Shown: positions 8,632-18,534, numbered from the stretch's first letter. The stretch: 64,000 nt of DNA from Vibrio navarrensis (GCF_015767675.1 NZ_CP065217.1:744001-808000), one strand, 5' to 3'. Made by a program: numbers and translations. The notes: generated from the letters alone by a model not told the origin.

Positions 8632-9921
8632 ATGCTCGAAAGGCTATTTAAACTCAGTGAAAATGGCACCAATGTGCGCACTGAGATCATCGCAGGTGTC
8701 ACCACCTTTTTAACGATGGCTTACATCATTTTTGTTAACCCAGCGATTCTTGCCGATGCAGGAATGGATCGTGGAGCAGTATTTGTTGCAACCTGTCTTG
8801 CTGCAGCGATTGGTTGTTTCATTATGGGCTTGTGGGCGAACTATCCGATCGCGCAAGCACCTGGCATGGGCCTGAATGCCTTCTTTACCTACGCGGTGGT
8901 GTTAGGCATGGGCTACACTTGGCAAGTCGCGCTGGCGGCGGTGTTTGTCTCTGGTGTGCTGTTCATCTTATTGAGTATTTTTAAGATCCGTGAGTGGATC
9001 ATCAACTCCATTCCACTTTCATTGAGAACGGGTATTTCAGCGGGTATCGGGCTGTTCTTGGCTTTCATTGCCCTGAAAAATGCAGGTATTGTTGTTGACA
9101 ACCCAGCAACGCTGGTTTCTCTCGGTCATATTACTTCTCTGGCTCCCGTTCTTGCTTCTGTTGGTTTCTTCCTCACTATCGCCTTAGTACATCGCGGTGT
9201 TAAAGGTGCGGTAATGATCGCTATCCTGGCGGTAACCGGATTGGGCCTGGTTTTTGGCGATGTGCAATGGGCTGGTGTGATGTCAACACCGCCAAGTATT
9301 GCTCCGACTTTCTTACAGCTAGATTTCTCCGCGGTATTTGAAGTTGGCATGATTTCGGTCGTGTTTGCTTTCCTTTTTGTTGACCTGTTTGATACTGCCG
9401 GCACCTTGGTTGGTGTCGCAACCAAAGCTGACCTGATCGAAAAAGATGGTAAGATCCCTCGTCTGAACAAAGCACTGCTAGCGGACTCGACGGCAACTTC
9501 GGTTGGCGCACTGCTAGGTACTTCAAACACCACCTCGTATATCGAAAGCGTCTCTGGAGTAGCCGCTGGCGGTCGTACTGGTTTGACAGCGGTCGTGGTG
9601 GGTGTGCTGTTCCTGTTGGCACTGTTCTTCTCTCCTCTCGCGGGCATGATCCCAGCTTATGCGACAGCGGGAGCGCTGTTCTACGTGGCAATCTTGATGC
9701 TTTCGGGTCTAGTGAGCATTGATTGGCGCGATCTCACTGAAGCGGCGCCAGTGGTAGTAACCTGCCTGCTGATGCCCTTAACGTTCTCTATCGCGGAAGG
9801 TATTTCGCTTGGCTTTATCGCTTATGCCGCCATTAAGTTGTTCAGTGGTAAAGGGCGCGATGTCTCTTTGAGTGTGTGGGTGATGGCGGCGATCTTTATC
9901 GTTAAGTATCTTTTCGCTTAA
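8632..9921 (+). CDS. NCS2-family purine permease (AdeP/AdeQ-like)
   Basis: 429-residue inner-membrane proton symporter for nucleobases with about a dozen hydrophobic segments. It belongs to the AzgA-like branch. Features shared with E. coli adenine permeases are 'LKNAGIVV', 'IPLSLRTGISAGIGLF', the substrate-binding 'TTSYIESVSGVAAGGRTGLT' and 'MPLTFSIAEGISLGF'. These fit AdeP/AdeQ better than the guanine/hypoxanthine transporters GhxP/GhxQ, so adenine is the more likely substrate (inference). The PurR-like box in the leader and the neighbouring gpt fit a purine-salvage role. Confidence 0.88.
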   Translation: MLERLFKLSENGTNVRTEIIAGVTTFLTMAYIIFVNPAILADAGMDRGAVFVATCLAAAIGCFIMGLWANYPIAQAPGMGLNAFFTYAVVLGMGYTWQVALAAVFVSGVLFILLSIFKIREWIINSIPLSLRTGISAGIGLFLAFIALKNAGIVVDNPATLVSLGHITSLAPVLASVGFFLTIALVHRGVKGAVMIAILAVTGLGLVFGDVQWAGVMSTPPSIAPTFLQLDFSAVFEVGMISVVFAFLFVDLFDTAGTLVGVATKADLIEKDGKIPRLNKALLADSTATSVGALLGTSNTTSYIESVSGVAAGGRTGLTAVVVGVLFLLALFFSPLAGMIPAYATAGALFYVAILMLSGLVSIDWRDLTEAAPVVVTCLLMPLTFSIAEGISLGFIAYAAIKLFSGKGRDVSLSVWVMAAIFIVKYLFA

Positions 9922-9944
9922 TAGCTTTTGCTGTTGCGTTCCGG

Positions 9945-9962
9945 TAGAATAATCGTTTGCGC
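9945..9962. promoter_or_regulatory. Predicted gpt -10 box overlapped by a PurR-like box
   Basis: TAGAAT (9945-9950) could be the gpt -10. On the minus strand 9962-9947 reads GCGCAAACGATTATTC, which shares the CGCAAACG core with the PurR consensus but is weaker in its second half. Candidate only. Confidence 0.4.
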
Positions 9963-9990
9963 AGCTCGAAACCCAGACATTCTATTACTT

Positions 9991-10020
9991 TTCGGGCTCT
10001 CATCATGATGAGAGCCCGAA
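9991..10020. repeat. Perfect 30-bp palindrome in the gpt leader
   Basis: The 15 bases TTCGGGCTCTCATCA are followed at once by their exact reverse complement, ending at 10020. As RNA it would be a very stable hairpin with a 4-nt loop. No T-run follows on the plus strand, so it is not a standard terminator. It may stop or stabilise the permease transcript or act in the gpt 5' leader. Confidence 0.85.
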
Positions 10021-10063
10021 AACCGTTTGGGGCAACAGATTTTCAAATAATTAGGTTATTACA

Positions 10064-10528
10064 ATGAGCAACAAATTCGTTATTACTTGGGATGCCATGC
10101 AAACTTACTGCCGCAAACTGGCTGAGCAACAAATGCCAGCAGAGCAGTGGAAAGGTATCTGGGCCGTGAGTCGCGGTGGTTTGGTTCCTGGTGCTATCTT
10201 GGCACGTGAGTTGGGTATTCGCTACGTCGACACGATTTGCATCTCTAGCTACGATCATGATCACCAGCGTGACATGACCGTCATCAAAGCGCCAGAAGGC
10301 GATGGTGAAGGCTATTTGATCGTTGAAGATTTGGTCGATAGCGGTGATACAGCACGTAAGTTGCGTGAAATGTATCCAAAAGCGAAATTGATTGCTGTGT
10401 GTGCCAAGCCATCAGGTAAAGCGCTGCTCGATGACTACGTTGTTGATATTGCACAAGATACATGGATTGAACAACCTTGGGATATGGCGCTCTCTTATGC
10501 AGAGCCAGTCAATCGCAAGCAAAAGTAA
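10064..10528 (+). CDS. gpt: Xanthine(-guanine) phosphoribosyltransferase
   Basis: 154-residue purine-salvage enzyme that transfers phosphoribose from PRPP to xanthine and guanine at the inner face of the membrane. The PRPP-binding signature is '[17 protein letters not shown]'. The '[20 protein letters not shown]' segment is the conserved flexible and PRPP-contacting region. 'WIEQPWDM' near the C-terminus is the purine-stacking Trp region. The gene follows the purine permease, so uptake and phosphoribosylation of bases are physically linked. A strong terminator follows. Confidence 0.96.
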   Translation: MSNKFVITWDAMQTYCRKLAEQQMPAEQWKGIWAVSRGGLVPGAILARELGIRYVDTICISSYDHDHQRDMTVIKAPEGDGEGYLIVEDLVDSGDTARKLREMYPKAKLIAVCAKPSGKALLDDYVVDIAQDTWIEQPWDMALSYAEPVNRKQK

Positions 10529-10546
10529 AACCGTTGTTAACGCGTA

Positions 10547-10578
10547 AAAAAATGGCCCCTGCATGGGCCATTTTTTTT
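10547..10578 (+). terminator. Terminator of gpt
   Basis: AATGGCCC (10551-10558), loop CTGCAT, GGGCCATT (10565-10572), followed by T and preceded by A, so it may work in both directions. Confidence 0.92.
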
Positions 10579-10637
10579 ATTGCTGTTATACTGTTTCGCC
10601 TAAATCTCTGATGTTAGCTAAGTGCCCTGAGTCATGT

Positions 10638-11888
10638 ATGTCTGAAGAAGAAACCAGCAAAAACTTGTCTGAAACTCTGTTTGTGAAGCATAAACAGGCG
10701 AAAGAAACCTCGGCATTAACTCAATATATGCCAACCAGCCAGTCACTGCTGGACGAACAGAAAGCCAAAACGGGTTACGCTTGGTATCGCAACTTGCGCC
10801 GTTTGCAGTGGGTATGGCAAGGCGTTGATCCTATAGAGCAAGAGCAAGTTTTGGCCTCTATCGCCTCTTCAAAACATTCCCGTACGGACGAGCAGTGGCT
10901 GGATACCGTCATGGGTTATCACAGTGGTAACTGGGCTTATGAGTGGACAAAACTGGGGATGTTGCATCAAAAGCGAGCCGCTGAGATGGCCAAGGAAAAG
11001 GCAGCAGAAGAGCTGTTTTCGGCCTCACTCTGCTACAGCATTGCCGGATATCCTCACCTTAAAAACGACAATTTAGCCCTGCAAGCTCAGGTGCTGGCCA
11101 ATCGCGCTTATCTCGAAGCCGCCGAGAAGAGCCAATACATCATTAAACAACTGGAGATCCCTTACGAAAAGGGCACCATTGTTGCTCATCTGCATTTGAC
11201 TAATACCGATAAACCGCATCCGGTGGTGATCGTCAGTGCGGGTCTCGACAGCTTGCAAACCGATATGTGGCGACTGTTTCGTGATCATCTGGCTAAACAT
11301 GACATTGCCATGCTGACGGTAGACATGCCGTCCGTCGGCTACAGCGCCAAATGGCCGTTAACCGAGGACTACAGTTGTCTGCATCAAGCCGTATTGAATG
11401 AACTGTTTTCCATTCCTTATGTGGACCACCACCGTGTTGGCCTGATTGGATTTCGTTTTGGTGGCAACACTATGGTGCGCTTATCTTTCCTTGAGCAGGA
11501 AAAAATCAAAGCGTGTGTGACGCTCGGTGCACCGATTCATCATGTATTTGCTTCACCGCAAAAACTGCAAAGCATGCCGAAGATGTATCTCGATGTCCTC
11601 GCTTCGAGGCTTGGCAAAAATGTCGTGGATATTTACAGCCTCTCCGGGCAAATGGCGGCGTGGTCTTTAAAAGTGCAAGGGTTCCTTTCAAGCCGCAAAA
11701 CCAAAGTGCCAATCTTGGCAATGAGTTTAGAAGGCGACCCCGTTTCTCCCCATTCAGACAATCAGTTAGTTGCGCTTTACAGCAATTATGGCAAAGCGAA
11801 GCAAATTAGCGCCAAAACAATTACACAAGGATATGAGCAATCCCTCGATTTGGCGATAAAGTGGCTGGAAGATGAACTATTAAGGTGA
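10638..11888 (+). CDS. frsA: FrsA family alpha/beta-hydrolase-fold protein
   Basis: 416 residues from the ATG at 10638 ('MSEEETSKNL'). The frame is open 75 nt further upstream, but that stretch overlaps the gpt terminator. FrsA binds the unphosphorylated form of the glucose-PTS protein EIIA-Glc and influences the balance of respiration and fermentation. The N-terminal ~170 residues are helical. The C-terminal alpha/beta-hydrolase region begins around 'HPVVIVSAGLDSLQ'. The nucleophile elbow reads 'GLIGFRFGGNT', with Arg where a hydrolase has Ser, so esterase activity through a classical triad is not expected. The sequence is very close to the V. vulnificus protein as I remember it. Confidence 0.93.
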   Translation: MSEEETSKNLSETLFVKHKQAKETSALTQYMPTSQSLLDEQKAKTGYAWYRNLRRLQWVWQGVDPIEQEQVLASIASSKHSRTDEQWLDTVMGYHSGNWAYEWTKLGMLHQKRAAEMAKEKAAEELFSASLCYSIAGYPHLKNDNLALQAQVLANRAYLEAAEKSQYIIKQLEIPYEKGTIVAHLHLTNTDKPHPVVIVSAGLDSLQTDMWRLFRDHLAKHDIAMLTVDMPSVGYSAKWPLTEDYSCLHQAVLNELFSIPYVDHHRVGLIGFRFGGNTMVRLSFLEQEKIKACVTLGAPIHHVFASPQKLQSMPKMYLDVLASRLGKNVVDIYSLSGQMAAWSLKVQGFLSSRKTKVPILAMSLEGDPVSPHSDNQLVALYSNYGKAKQISAKTITQGYEQSLDLAIKWLEDELLR

Positions 11889-11994
11889 CAAACCTCCTAA
11901 TTTAGTCAAGAGTGAAATATGAGTTTAATAAAATAACCTCATGATAAATAAAAATTATTGTCATTCTTAACATTGAAGAAAATGGAGATTCAAC

Positions 11995-12384
11995 ATGTCA
12001 GAAGTGACGAATAACCCAACTCACAACCGTTTGTTGACCAAACTGCGTGCGATGGGGCCTTACCTGAGAGACCCTCAGTCTAAGGAAGGGCATTACTACT
12101 TTGACTGCTTGTCTGTTTGTGTAGATGATCGAAAGTCCCCTGAACTGCGTGAGTTTTGGGGCTGGTGGATGGTACTTGAATCTGTCGAAGGGGGATTCAC
12201 GGCAAAATACCATGCGGGAAAATACGATACTGACGGAAATTGGCTCAATGAAGCGCTGCCTAAAAAAGTCGCGACGGAAGTGAACCAAACTCAGCACTGT
12301 TTTCATGCCAAGCTGGTGAAAACCTTGGATGAACAGTTTAAGTTAACCGTCGCCTATCATGACGAGTCGGTAGAATTTGTCTGA
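11995..12384 (+). CDS. crl: Sigma factor-binding protein Crl
   Basis: 129-residue protein that helps RpoS associate with core RNA polymerase. The family-typical core is present: '[19 protein letters not shown]', 'FWGWWMVLE' and '[13 protein letters not shown]'. It is a single gene between frsA and proB, as in other gammaproteobacteria, where crl lies near proBA. The 106-bp upstream gap is AT-rich with no clear operator. A terminator follows 30 nt after the stop. Confidence 0.93.
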   Translation: MSEVTNNPTHNRLLTKLRAMGPYLRDPQSKEGHYYFDCLSVCVDDRKSPELREFWGWWMVLESVEGGFTAKYHAGKYDTDGNWLNEALPKKVATEVNQTQHCFHAKLVKTLDEQFKLTVAYHDESVEFV

Positions 12385-12411
12385 TTTTCTAAGGCTTGCG
12401 CTCTAACAATT

Positions 12412-12437
12412 AAAAAGGTGCGATTTTCGCACCTTTT
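12412..12437 (+). terminator. Terminator of crl
   Basis: AAAAGGTGCG (12413-12422), loop ATTTT, CGCACCTTTT (12428-12437). Confidence 0.88.
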
Positions 12438-12512
12438 CTGCTTGTGAATTGCCGATTAGATTGCTAAAACAACCACTCTTATCTTAATTTGTGTTTCATT
12501 TCAGAAGACATC

Positions 12513-13652
12513 ATGACTACGAATCAACAAAGCAGCGCAGCATTCCAGGCAAAAACGGTCGTTGTGAAGCTGGGCACCAGCGTGTTAACCGGTGGTACGT
12601 TGGCACTTGACCGAGCTCATATGGTTGAGCTGGCTCGCCAGTGTGCAGAACTCAAAAAGCAAGGCCATTCGGTGGTCGTTGTTTCGTCAGGGGCAATTGC
12701 TGCCGGGCGAGAGCACTTAGGTTACCCGGCGCTACCCAATGCGATGGCGAGCAAGCAGTTGCTGGCGGCTGTTGGGCAAAGCCAGTTGATTCAGACGTGG
12801 GAATCGTTGTTCGCCATCTACGGGATTAAAATCGGCCAGATGCTGCTCACTCGTGCGGATCTAGAAGATCGCGAACGTTTTCTTAACGCGCGTGACACCA
12901 TCAATGCCTTGGTCGAGAACGACATCATTCCGGTGGTAAACGAAAATGATGCCGTGGCCACCAGCGAAATCAAAGTCGGCGACAACGACAACCTTTCTGC
13001 CTTAGTGGGCATCTTATGTGGTGCAGATAAGCTTTTGCTGCTCACCGATCAAAAAGGGCTGTTTACAGCCGATCCGCGCAAAGATCCCAATGCGGAGCTG
13101 ATCAAAGAAGTGAAAACCATCGATGACACGTTACGTAAAATCGCGGGCGGGAGTGGCACCACGCTTGGTACTGGTGGCATGGCGACCAAACTGCAAGCGG
13201 CCGATATTGCTCGCCGCGCAGGTATTGAAGTCATCATCGCTGCTGGCCGCGCAGAGAACGTGATTTTTGATTCACTGGGTGATGCGCCGCAAGGCACACG
13301 CTTTTTGCCATGCGAAGAGGCATTGGAAAACCGCAAACGCTGGATCTTGGCTGGCCCAGCCGCTTCTGGTGACATCGTCATCGACGGCGGCGCTGTGAAA
13401 GCGGTGCTGGAAAAAGGCAGCAGTCTGCTGGCAAAAGGGGTCACCAAAGTGTTGGGCGAGTTTTCTCGTGGTGAAGTGGTCCGCATCACCAATGAACAAG
13501 GCCAACTGATCGCTCGTGGTATCGCCAGCTATTCGCACCAAGATATGGCAAAAATCGCAGGGAAACACAGTAAAGACATCATCTCTATTTTGGGCTACGA
13601 CTATGGTTCAGAAGTGATTCACCGTGATGACATGGTGGTGATTCAAGAATAG
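12513..13652 (+). CDS. proB: Glutamate 5-kinase
   Basis: 379 residues. It catalyses the first step of proline synthesis, ATP-dependent phosphorylation of glutamate. The amino-acid kinase domain covers residues ~15-270, with the ATP-binding '[13 protein letters not shown]', the glutamate-binding '[17 protein letters not shown]' and '[18 protein letters not shown]'. A C-terminal PUA domain (~290-375) follows. The ATG at 12513 gives the family N-terminus. An in-frame TTG 24 nt upstream is less likely. A possible promoter is TTGCTA (12461), 17-bp spacer, TTAATT (12484). It forms an operon with proA. Confidence 0.96.
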   Translation: MTTNQQSSAAFQAKTVVVKLGTSVLTGGTLALDRAHMVELARQCAELKKQGHSVVVVSSGAIAAGREHLGYPALPNAMASKQLLAAVGQSQLIQTWESLFAIYGIKIGQMLLTRADLEDRERFLNARDTINALVENDIIPVVNENDAVATSEIKVGDNDNLSALVGILCGADKLLLLTDQKGLFTADPRKDPNAELIKEVKTIDDTLRKIAGGSGTTLGTGGMATKLQAADIARRAGIEVIIAAGRAENVIFDSLGDAPQGTRFLPCEEALENRKRWILAGPAASGDIVIDGGAVKAVLEKGSSLLAKGVTKVLGEFSRGEVVRITNEQGQLIARGIASYSHQDMAKIAGKHSKDIISILGYDYGSEVIHRDDMVVIQE

Positions 13653-13677
13653 TCGGCAACAGCAAAGAGGATTTCAG

Positions 13678-14928
13678 GTGGAATTGACCAATTTAGGCAA
13701 AGCGGCAAAAGAGGCGGCTTTTCAACTCGCGACCGCCTCCACGGCGCAGAAAAACCGCGCATTGGCGCTGATTGCCGATGAGCTTGAGGCTAACGCAGCG
13801 GATATTTTAGCCGCGAATGCAAAAGACATTGAACTGGGGCGTCAGGCGGGTTTAAGCGACGCAATGCTGGATCGCTTGCTTCTTAATGAACAGCGCTTGC
13901 ATGGCATCGCTAACGACGTACGCAACGTTATCAGCCTTGCTGACCCTGTGGGTAGTGAGATTGACAGTAAAGTGTTGGAAAACGGCATGCAGCTTTCTCG
14001 CCGCCGCGTGCCATTAGGGGTGGTTGGCGTTATTTATGAAGCGCGCCCGAATGTGACCATTGATATCGCCGCGCTGTGTCTGAAAACGGGTAATGCCAGC
14101 ATTCTACGTGGCGGGAAAGAGACGTTCTTCTCCAACATGGAACTGGTGAATGTGATTCAATCGGCACTGGCCAAAGCCAAGCTGCCAGCCGCATCGGTGC
14201 AGTATATTGAAAAGCCTGATCGCGAGTTGGTCAATCAACTGCTGAAAATGGATGAGTACGTGGACATGATCATTCCACGCGGCGGTGCTGGTCTGCACAA
14301 AATGTGCAAAGAGAACAGCACCATTCCGGTCATCATCGGTGGTTTTGGCATCAGCCATATTTTTGTTGATGAGAGCGCAAACCTAGAAAAATCACTCGAC
14401 GTCGTTGAAAACGCCAAAGTGCAGCGCCCATCGGCGTGTAACTCGCTGGACACGCTGTTAGTCCACCAGCAGGTTGCAGCCGAGTTCTTGCCGATGCTGG
14501 TGGCGCGTTTGAATGACAAAGTGACGTTTGTCGCAGAGCCGCAAGCGAAAGCGTTGATGGGAAGTGCCGACAATCTGCGCGATGCGCAAGAGGGTGACTT
14601 TGACACGGAATGGCTAAGCTACACACTGGGCGTGAAAGTGGTGGTGGATGTGGCCCAAGCGATTGAACATATGCGTGAGCACAACGCCAGCCATTCGGAT
14701 GCGATCATGACCAACAGTTTGGAAAATGCTGAGCGCTTTATTAACTCAGTGGATTCGGCGGCGGTGTACGTCAACGCGTCTACCCGCTTTACCGATGGCG
14801 CGCAATTTGGTCTCGGCGCTGAAGTGGCCGTGTCAACGCAAAAACTGCACGCCCGTGGCCCAATGGGCTTGGAAGAGCTCACCAGCTACAAATGGGTCGG
14901 CAAGGCCAATTACCTGCCACGCAGTTAA
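13678..14928 (+). CDS. proA: Glutamate-5-semialdehyde dehydrogenase (gamma-glutamyl phosphate reductase)
   Basis: 416-residue NADPH-dependent enzyme that reduces gamma-glutamyl phosphate to the semialdehyde in proline synthesis. It has the aldehyde-dehydrogenase fold, with '[17 protein letters not shown]' and the catalytic cysteine in '[15 protein letters not shown]'. The start is a GTG 25 nt after proB, preceded by AAGAGGA. ProB and ProA act as a complex that channels the labile intermediate, which fits their coupling in one operon. A strong terminator follows. Confidence 0.96.
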   Translation: MELTNLGKAAKEAAFQLATASTAQKNRALALIADELEANAADILAANAKDIELGRQAGLSDAMLDRLLLNEQRLHGIANDVRNVISLADPVGSEIDSKVLENGMQLSRRRVPLGVVGVIYEARPNVTIDIAALCLKTGNASILRGGKETFFSNMELVNVIQSALAKAKLPAASVQYIEKPDRELVNQLLKMDEYVDMIIPRGGAGLHKMCKENSTIPVIIGGFGISHIFVDESANLEKSLDVVENAKVQRPSACNSLDTLLVHQQVAAEFLPMLVARLNDKVTFVAEPQAKALMGSADNLRDAQEGDFDTEWLSYTLGVKVVVDVAQAIEHMREHNASHSDAIMTNSLENAERFINSVDSAAVYVNASTRFTDGAQFGLGAEVAVSTQKLHARGPMGLEELTSYKWVGKANYLPRS

Positions 14929-14951
14929 CATAACCTGCGAATATCAGCGCG

Positions 14952-14977
14952 AAAGGGGCCATCATGGCCCCTTTTTG
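14952..14977 (+). terminator. Terminator of proBA
   Basis: AAGGGGCC (14953-14960), loop ATCAT, GGCCCCTT (14966-14973), then T-rich sequence. Confidence 0.92.
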
Positions 14978-15107
14978 TTTTATTCGCTTAGGCAATTCCG
15001 CTACACTAGCTCACATTTCATCACTCGAATTAGGCTGAATAAAACAAGCGAAAAGTCCATTTTTGCTCCTCGAGTGTTGACCGGCTTATCCATTATTGGG
15101 AGGTGAT

Positions 15108-15557
15108 ATGCATTGTCCCTTTTGTTCCGAAAACGACACCAAAGTGATCGACTCTCGTTTGGTGGCCGACGGGCATCAAGTTCGTCGTCGTCGTCAATGT
15201 TTAGCGTGTAATGAACGCTTTACCACATTTGAAACGGCTGAGTTGCTGATGCCGAAAGTGATCAAGTCCAACGGCAACCGTGAACCATTCAATGAAGACA
15301 AAATGGTCGGTGGCATACAGCGTGCACTGGAAAAACGCCCAGTCAGCGCTGATGCGATTGAATTGGCGATCAGCATGATCAAATCTAAGCTCAGAGCGAC
15401 GGGTGAGCGGGAAGTGCCGAGTAAAATGATTGGTAACTTAGTCATGGAGCAACTCAAACATCTCGATAAAGTGGCTTACATCCGTTTTGCCTCTGTCTAC
15501 CGTAGCTTTGAAGATATTCGCGAGTTTGGCGAAGAGATTGCGAGGTTAGAAGATTAG
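15108..15557 (+). CDS. nrdR: Transcriptional repressor NrdR
   Basis: 149-residue ATP/dATP-sensing repressor of ribonucleotide reductase operons. The N-terminal zinc ribbon is '[17 protein letters not shown]...CLACNERF'. An ATP-cone domain (residues ~49-139) includes '[15 protein letters not shown]'. The ATG at 15108 has the near-perfect Shine-Dalgarno GGGAGGTGAT. An in-frame TTG 12 nt upstream is rejected because it lies inside that site. It is the first gene of nrdR-ribD-ribE, two nt before ribD, a linkage common in gammaproteobacteria. Confidence 0.96.
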   Translation: MHCPFCSENDTKVIDSRLVADGHQVRRRRQCLACNERFTTFETAELLMPKVIKSNGNREPFNEDKMVGGIQRALEKRPVSADAIELAISMIKSKLRATGEREVPSKMIGNLVMEQLKHLDKVAYIRFASVYRSFEDIREFGEEIARLED

Positions 15558-15559
15558 CC

Positions 15560-16672
15560 ATGACCCCATCCCCATTTACCGCTTTTGATTACCAAATGAT
15601 GACTCGGGCAATTGCCCTTGCCAAACGGGGCATCTATACCACTGCGCCAAACCCGAATGTGGGTTGTGTGTTGGTGCGTGACGGAGAAATCGTTGGCGAA
15701 GGCTATCACGCGCGAGCTGGCGAGCCGCATGCGGAAGTGCATGCCCTGCGCATGGCGGGTGAAAAAGCACGCGGCGCAACGGCGTATGTGACCTTAGAGC
15801 CCTGCTCTCACTATGGCCGTACTCCACCGTGTGCCGAAGGCCTGACTAAGGCGGGCGTAGCGAAAGTGATTGGCGCGATGCAAGATCCGAATCCGCAAGT
15901 GGCCGGACGCGGTTTTCAAATGCTGCGAGATGCCGGTATTGACGTGCACGTCGGCCTCATGGAAGCCGAGGCCGTCGCTCTCAACCCTGCTTTTATTAAG
16001 CGCATGCAAACAGGGATGCCGTTTGTGCAGCTGAAAATGGCCGCATCCTTAGATGGGCAAAGTGCGCTTAGCAACGGTCAAAGCCAGTGGATTACCTCCG
16101 CGAATGCCCGCCGTGACGTACAACGGTTTCGCGCCAAAGCGGGGGCGATTTTATCGACCAGCAAAACCGTGATTGAAGATAACGCCTCACTCAATGTGCG
16201 TTGGTCTGAGCTGCCTGCTTCAGTGCAAGCACACTATGAAGAACGTAACCTGCGCCAGCCTGTACGAGTGATTTTGGATCGTCAGTCGCAACTCACTTCT
16301 TCGCTCAAACTTTTCCAAACGCCTGGGGAACGAGTGGTTGTCAGTCCACTTGGCGATCTTGCTCCAGAGTTTGATGAGCAAGGCAGTCTGGATCTGTCTC
16401 GTACGCTGCAAAGCCTTACCCACAAATTCAACGTCAATCATGTCTGGGTTGAAGCTGGGGCCACTTTGGCTGGTGCTTTGCTCAGCAAAGGCTTGGTTGA
16501 TGAGTTGATTGTCTACCTAGCCCCTAAGTTAATGGGCAGTGATGGGCGTGGGCTGATTGGCGCACTTGGTCTGAGCGATATGGCGCAAGTGATGGATTTA
16601 ACCATTAAAGACGTACGCATGGTCGGCCCTGATATCCGCATCATCGCGACCCCTAAAGAGAAAGAAAATTAA
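15560..16672 (+). CDS. ribD: Bifunctional riboflavin deaminase/reductase
   Basis: 370 residues covering two successive steps of riboflavin synthesis. The N-terminal deaminase (residues ~1-145) has the zinc motif 'PHAEVHAL' with 'EPCSHYGRTPPCAEG'. The C-terminal NADPH-dependent reductase (~150-365) begins at 'PFVQLKMAASLDGQSAL' and contains 'VWVEAGATLAGALL'. It starts two nt after nrdR, and its stop codon abuts the ribE ATG, so translation is probably coupled. Family length is normal. Confidence 0.96.
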   Translation: MTPSPFTAFDYQMMTRAIALAKRGIYTTAPNPNVGCVLVRDGEIVGEGYHARAGEPHAEVHALRMAGEKARGATAYVTLEPCSHYGRTPPCAEGLTKAGVAKVIGAMQDPNPQVAGRGFQMLRDAGIDVHVGLMEAEAVALNPAFIKRMQTGMPFVQLKMAASLDGQSALSNGQSQWITSANARRDVQRFRAKAGAILSTSKTVIEDNASLNVRWSELPASVQAHYEERNLRQPVRVILDRQSQLTSSLKLFQTPGERVVVSPLGDLAPEFDEQGSLDLSRTLQSLTHKFNVNHVWVEAGATLAGALLSKGLVDELIVYLAPKLMGSDGRGLIGALGLSDMAQVMDLTIKDVRMVGPDIRIIATPKEKEN

Positions 16673-17329
16673 ATGTTTACAGGAATTATTGAAGCCGTAG
16701 GCACGCTGACGGCGATCACTCCGCGCGGTGAAGACATTAGCGTGACGGTGCAAACCGGTAAGCTGGATATGTCGGACGTGAAGTTAGGTGACAGTATTGC
16801 CACCAATGGCGTTTGCTTGACCGTGATTGATTTTGGCCCGAACTACTACAGCGCCGATCTCTCCCTAGAGACGCTGAAAAAAACCGGGTTTGCGCATTAT
16901 CAAGTGGGTTCCAAAGTCAATTTAGAGAAAGCCATGTTGCCAACCACCCGTTTTGGCGGACACATCGTGTCGGGGCATGTTGATGGCGTAGGGGAAATCG
17001 TTGAGCGCAATCAGGTTGGCCGGGCGATCGAGTTCTGGGTAAACATGCCTGCAGAGATAAGCAAGTACGTCGCCGAAAAAGGCTCGATTACGGTTGATGG
17101 CATCAGTCTTACCGTCAATGACCTGCGTAAAAACGCCTTTAAGCTGACGATCGTACCGCACACCGGCGAAGAGACGACCATCAATGATTTCCACGTTGGG
17201 CGCAAAGTGAATCTGGAAGTGGATGTGCTAGCGCGCTACATGGAGCGTCTGTTGCAAGGAAATCAGGCGCAAGAGGCACCCGAATCTCGCCTTACGATGG
17301 CGTTTCTGCAACAGAATGGTTTTGCTTAG
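16673..17329 (+). CDS. ribE: Riboflavin synthase, alpha chain
   Basis: 218 residues. It dismutates two molecules of 6,7-dimethyl-8-ribityllumazine to riboflavin. It is built from two lumazine-binding repeats: residues 1-97, starting 'MFTGIIEAVG', with the 'TNGVCLTV' loop; and 98-195, with 'GGHIVSGHVDG' and 'SITVDGISLTVND'. It begins on the base after the ribD stop. The symbol is also given as ribC in E. coli. Confidence 0.95.
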   Translation: MFTGIIEAVGTLTAITPRGEDISVTVQTGKLDMSDVKLGDSIATNGVCLTVIDFGPNYYSADLSLETLKKTGFAHYQVGSKVNLEKAMLPTTRFGGHIVSGHVDGVGEIVERNQVGRAIEFWVNMPAEISKYVAEKGSITVDGISLTVNDLRKNAFKLTIVPHTGEETTINDFHVGRKVNLEVDVLARYMERLLQGNQAQEAPESRLTMAFLQQNGFA

Positions 17330-17424
17330 TTCACAGAACGTTAGCACGCTTATTGACACATTGAGACGATAATTCAGACTACACAGAATCTAACGCTCTG
17401 CACTTAATTGACAGGAAAGAGACT

Positions 17425-18534
17425 ATGCCGATCAGCACTCCACAGGAAATTATCGACGATATTCGTTTGGGGAAAATGGTTATCCTCATGGATGACGAAG
17501 ACCGTGAAAACGAAGGCGACCTGATCATGGCCGCAGAACACATTTCGCCTGAGGCGATTAATTTTATGGCGACCCACGGGCGCGGCTTGATTTGTCTGAC
17601 CATGACAAAAGAGCGCTGCAAGCGTCTTGGCCTGCCACCAATGGTGCAGGACAATAATGCCCAGTACACCACCAATTTTACCGTCTCGATTGAAGCGGCC
17701 GAAGGGGTGACCACCGGGATTTCAGCTGCCGATCGCGCGCGTACCGTGCAAGCTGCGGTTGCCAAAGAAGCGAAAGCGGCGGATCTGGTTCAGCCGGGGC
17801 ACATTTTTCCTCTCGCGGCGCAAGATGGCGGCGTATTAACTCGCGCAGGTCATACCGAAGCGGGATGTGATTTGGCGCGCCTTGCCGGGTTGGAGCCTGC
17901 CTCCGTGATTGTCGAGATCCTCAATGATGACGGCACCATGGCGCGTCGCCCAGATTTAGAACTGTTTGCTGAAAAGCATGGTTTGAAGTTAGGCACCATC
18001 GCTGATCTTATCGAGTATCGCAACAACACCGAAACCACCATCGAGCGTGTCGCTCAGTGCCAACTGCCGACGGAATACGGCGAATTTGAATTGGTTACTT
18101 ATCGCGACATCATCGACCAGCAGATCCATTTTGCTCTGTGCAAAGGCGATTTAAAACAAAACACACCATTGGTGCGCGTGCATTTGCAAGACACCTTTAC
18201 CGATCTGTTGCGCAGTGACCGCAATGCTGAGCGCAGTTGGACGCTCGATAAAGCGATGGCCCGTATCGGCCAAGAGGGTGGGGTGCTGGTTATTCTTGGC
18301 AACGAAGAGTCGCCGGAGCTTTTGATCCACCGCGTGAAAATGTTTGAAGCGCAAGATAAAGACGATGCGCCGAAACTGGCGAAAAAACAGGGAACATCAC
18401 GCCGTGTTGGGGTTGGTTCTCAAATTCTGGCCGATCTTGGGGTGCATGACATGCGTCTGCTCTCCTCATCAAACAAGAAATACCATGCGCTGGGCGGCTT
18501 TGGCCTCAACGTCGTTGAATACGTGTGTGAATAG
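17425..18534 (+). CDS. ribBA: 3,4-Dihydroxy-2-butanone-4-phosphate synthase fused to a degenerate GTP cyclohydrolase II domain (RibBX-type)
   Basis: 369 residues. The N-terminal RibB domain (~1-200) is intact: acidic metal-binding '[19 protein letters not shown]' and '[15 protein letters not shown]'. It makes the four-carbon unit for lumazine. The C-terminal domain (~205-367) aligns with GTP cyclohydrolase II, but the segment after 'VRVH' reads '[14 protein letters not shown]'. It therefore lacks the three zinc cysteines that active RibA has there (SECLTGD and RCDCG). It should not hydrolyse GTP. This matches the RibBX variant known from other Proteobacteria. It lies 95 nt after ribE, and I see no FMN riboswitch in that gap. 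Confidence 0.93.
   Translation: MPISTPQEIIDDIRLGKMVILMDDEDRENEGDLIMAAEHISPEAINFMATHGRGLICLTMTKERCKRLGLPPMVQDNNAQYTTNFTVSIEAAEGVTTGISAADRARTVQAAVAKEAKAADLVQPGHIFPLAAQDGGVLTRAGHTEAGCDLARLAGLEPASVIVEILNDDGTMARRPDLELFAEKHGLKLGTIADLIEYRNNTETTIERVAQCQLPTEYGEFELVTYRDIIDQQIHFALCKGDLKQNTPLVRVHLQDTFTDLLRSDRNAERSWTLDKAMARIGQEGGVLVILGNEESPELLIHRVKMFEAQDKDDAPKLAKKQGTSRRVGVGSQILADLGVHDMRLLSSSNKKYHALGGFGLNVVEYVCE

Noticed and set aside
9126..9691. Overlapping minus-strand frames within the purine permease gene.
   Set aside because: Composition is that of a reversed membrane-protein gene; no ribosome-binding site.
17330..17424. FMN riboswitch before ribBA.
   Set aside because: The 95-bp gap is too short and lacks the conserved RFN-element segments.
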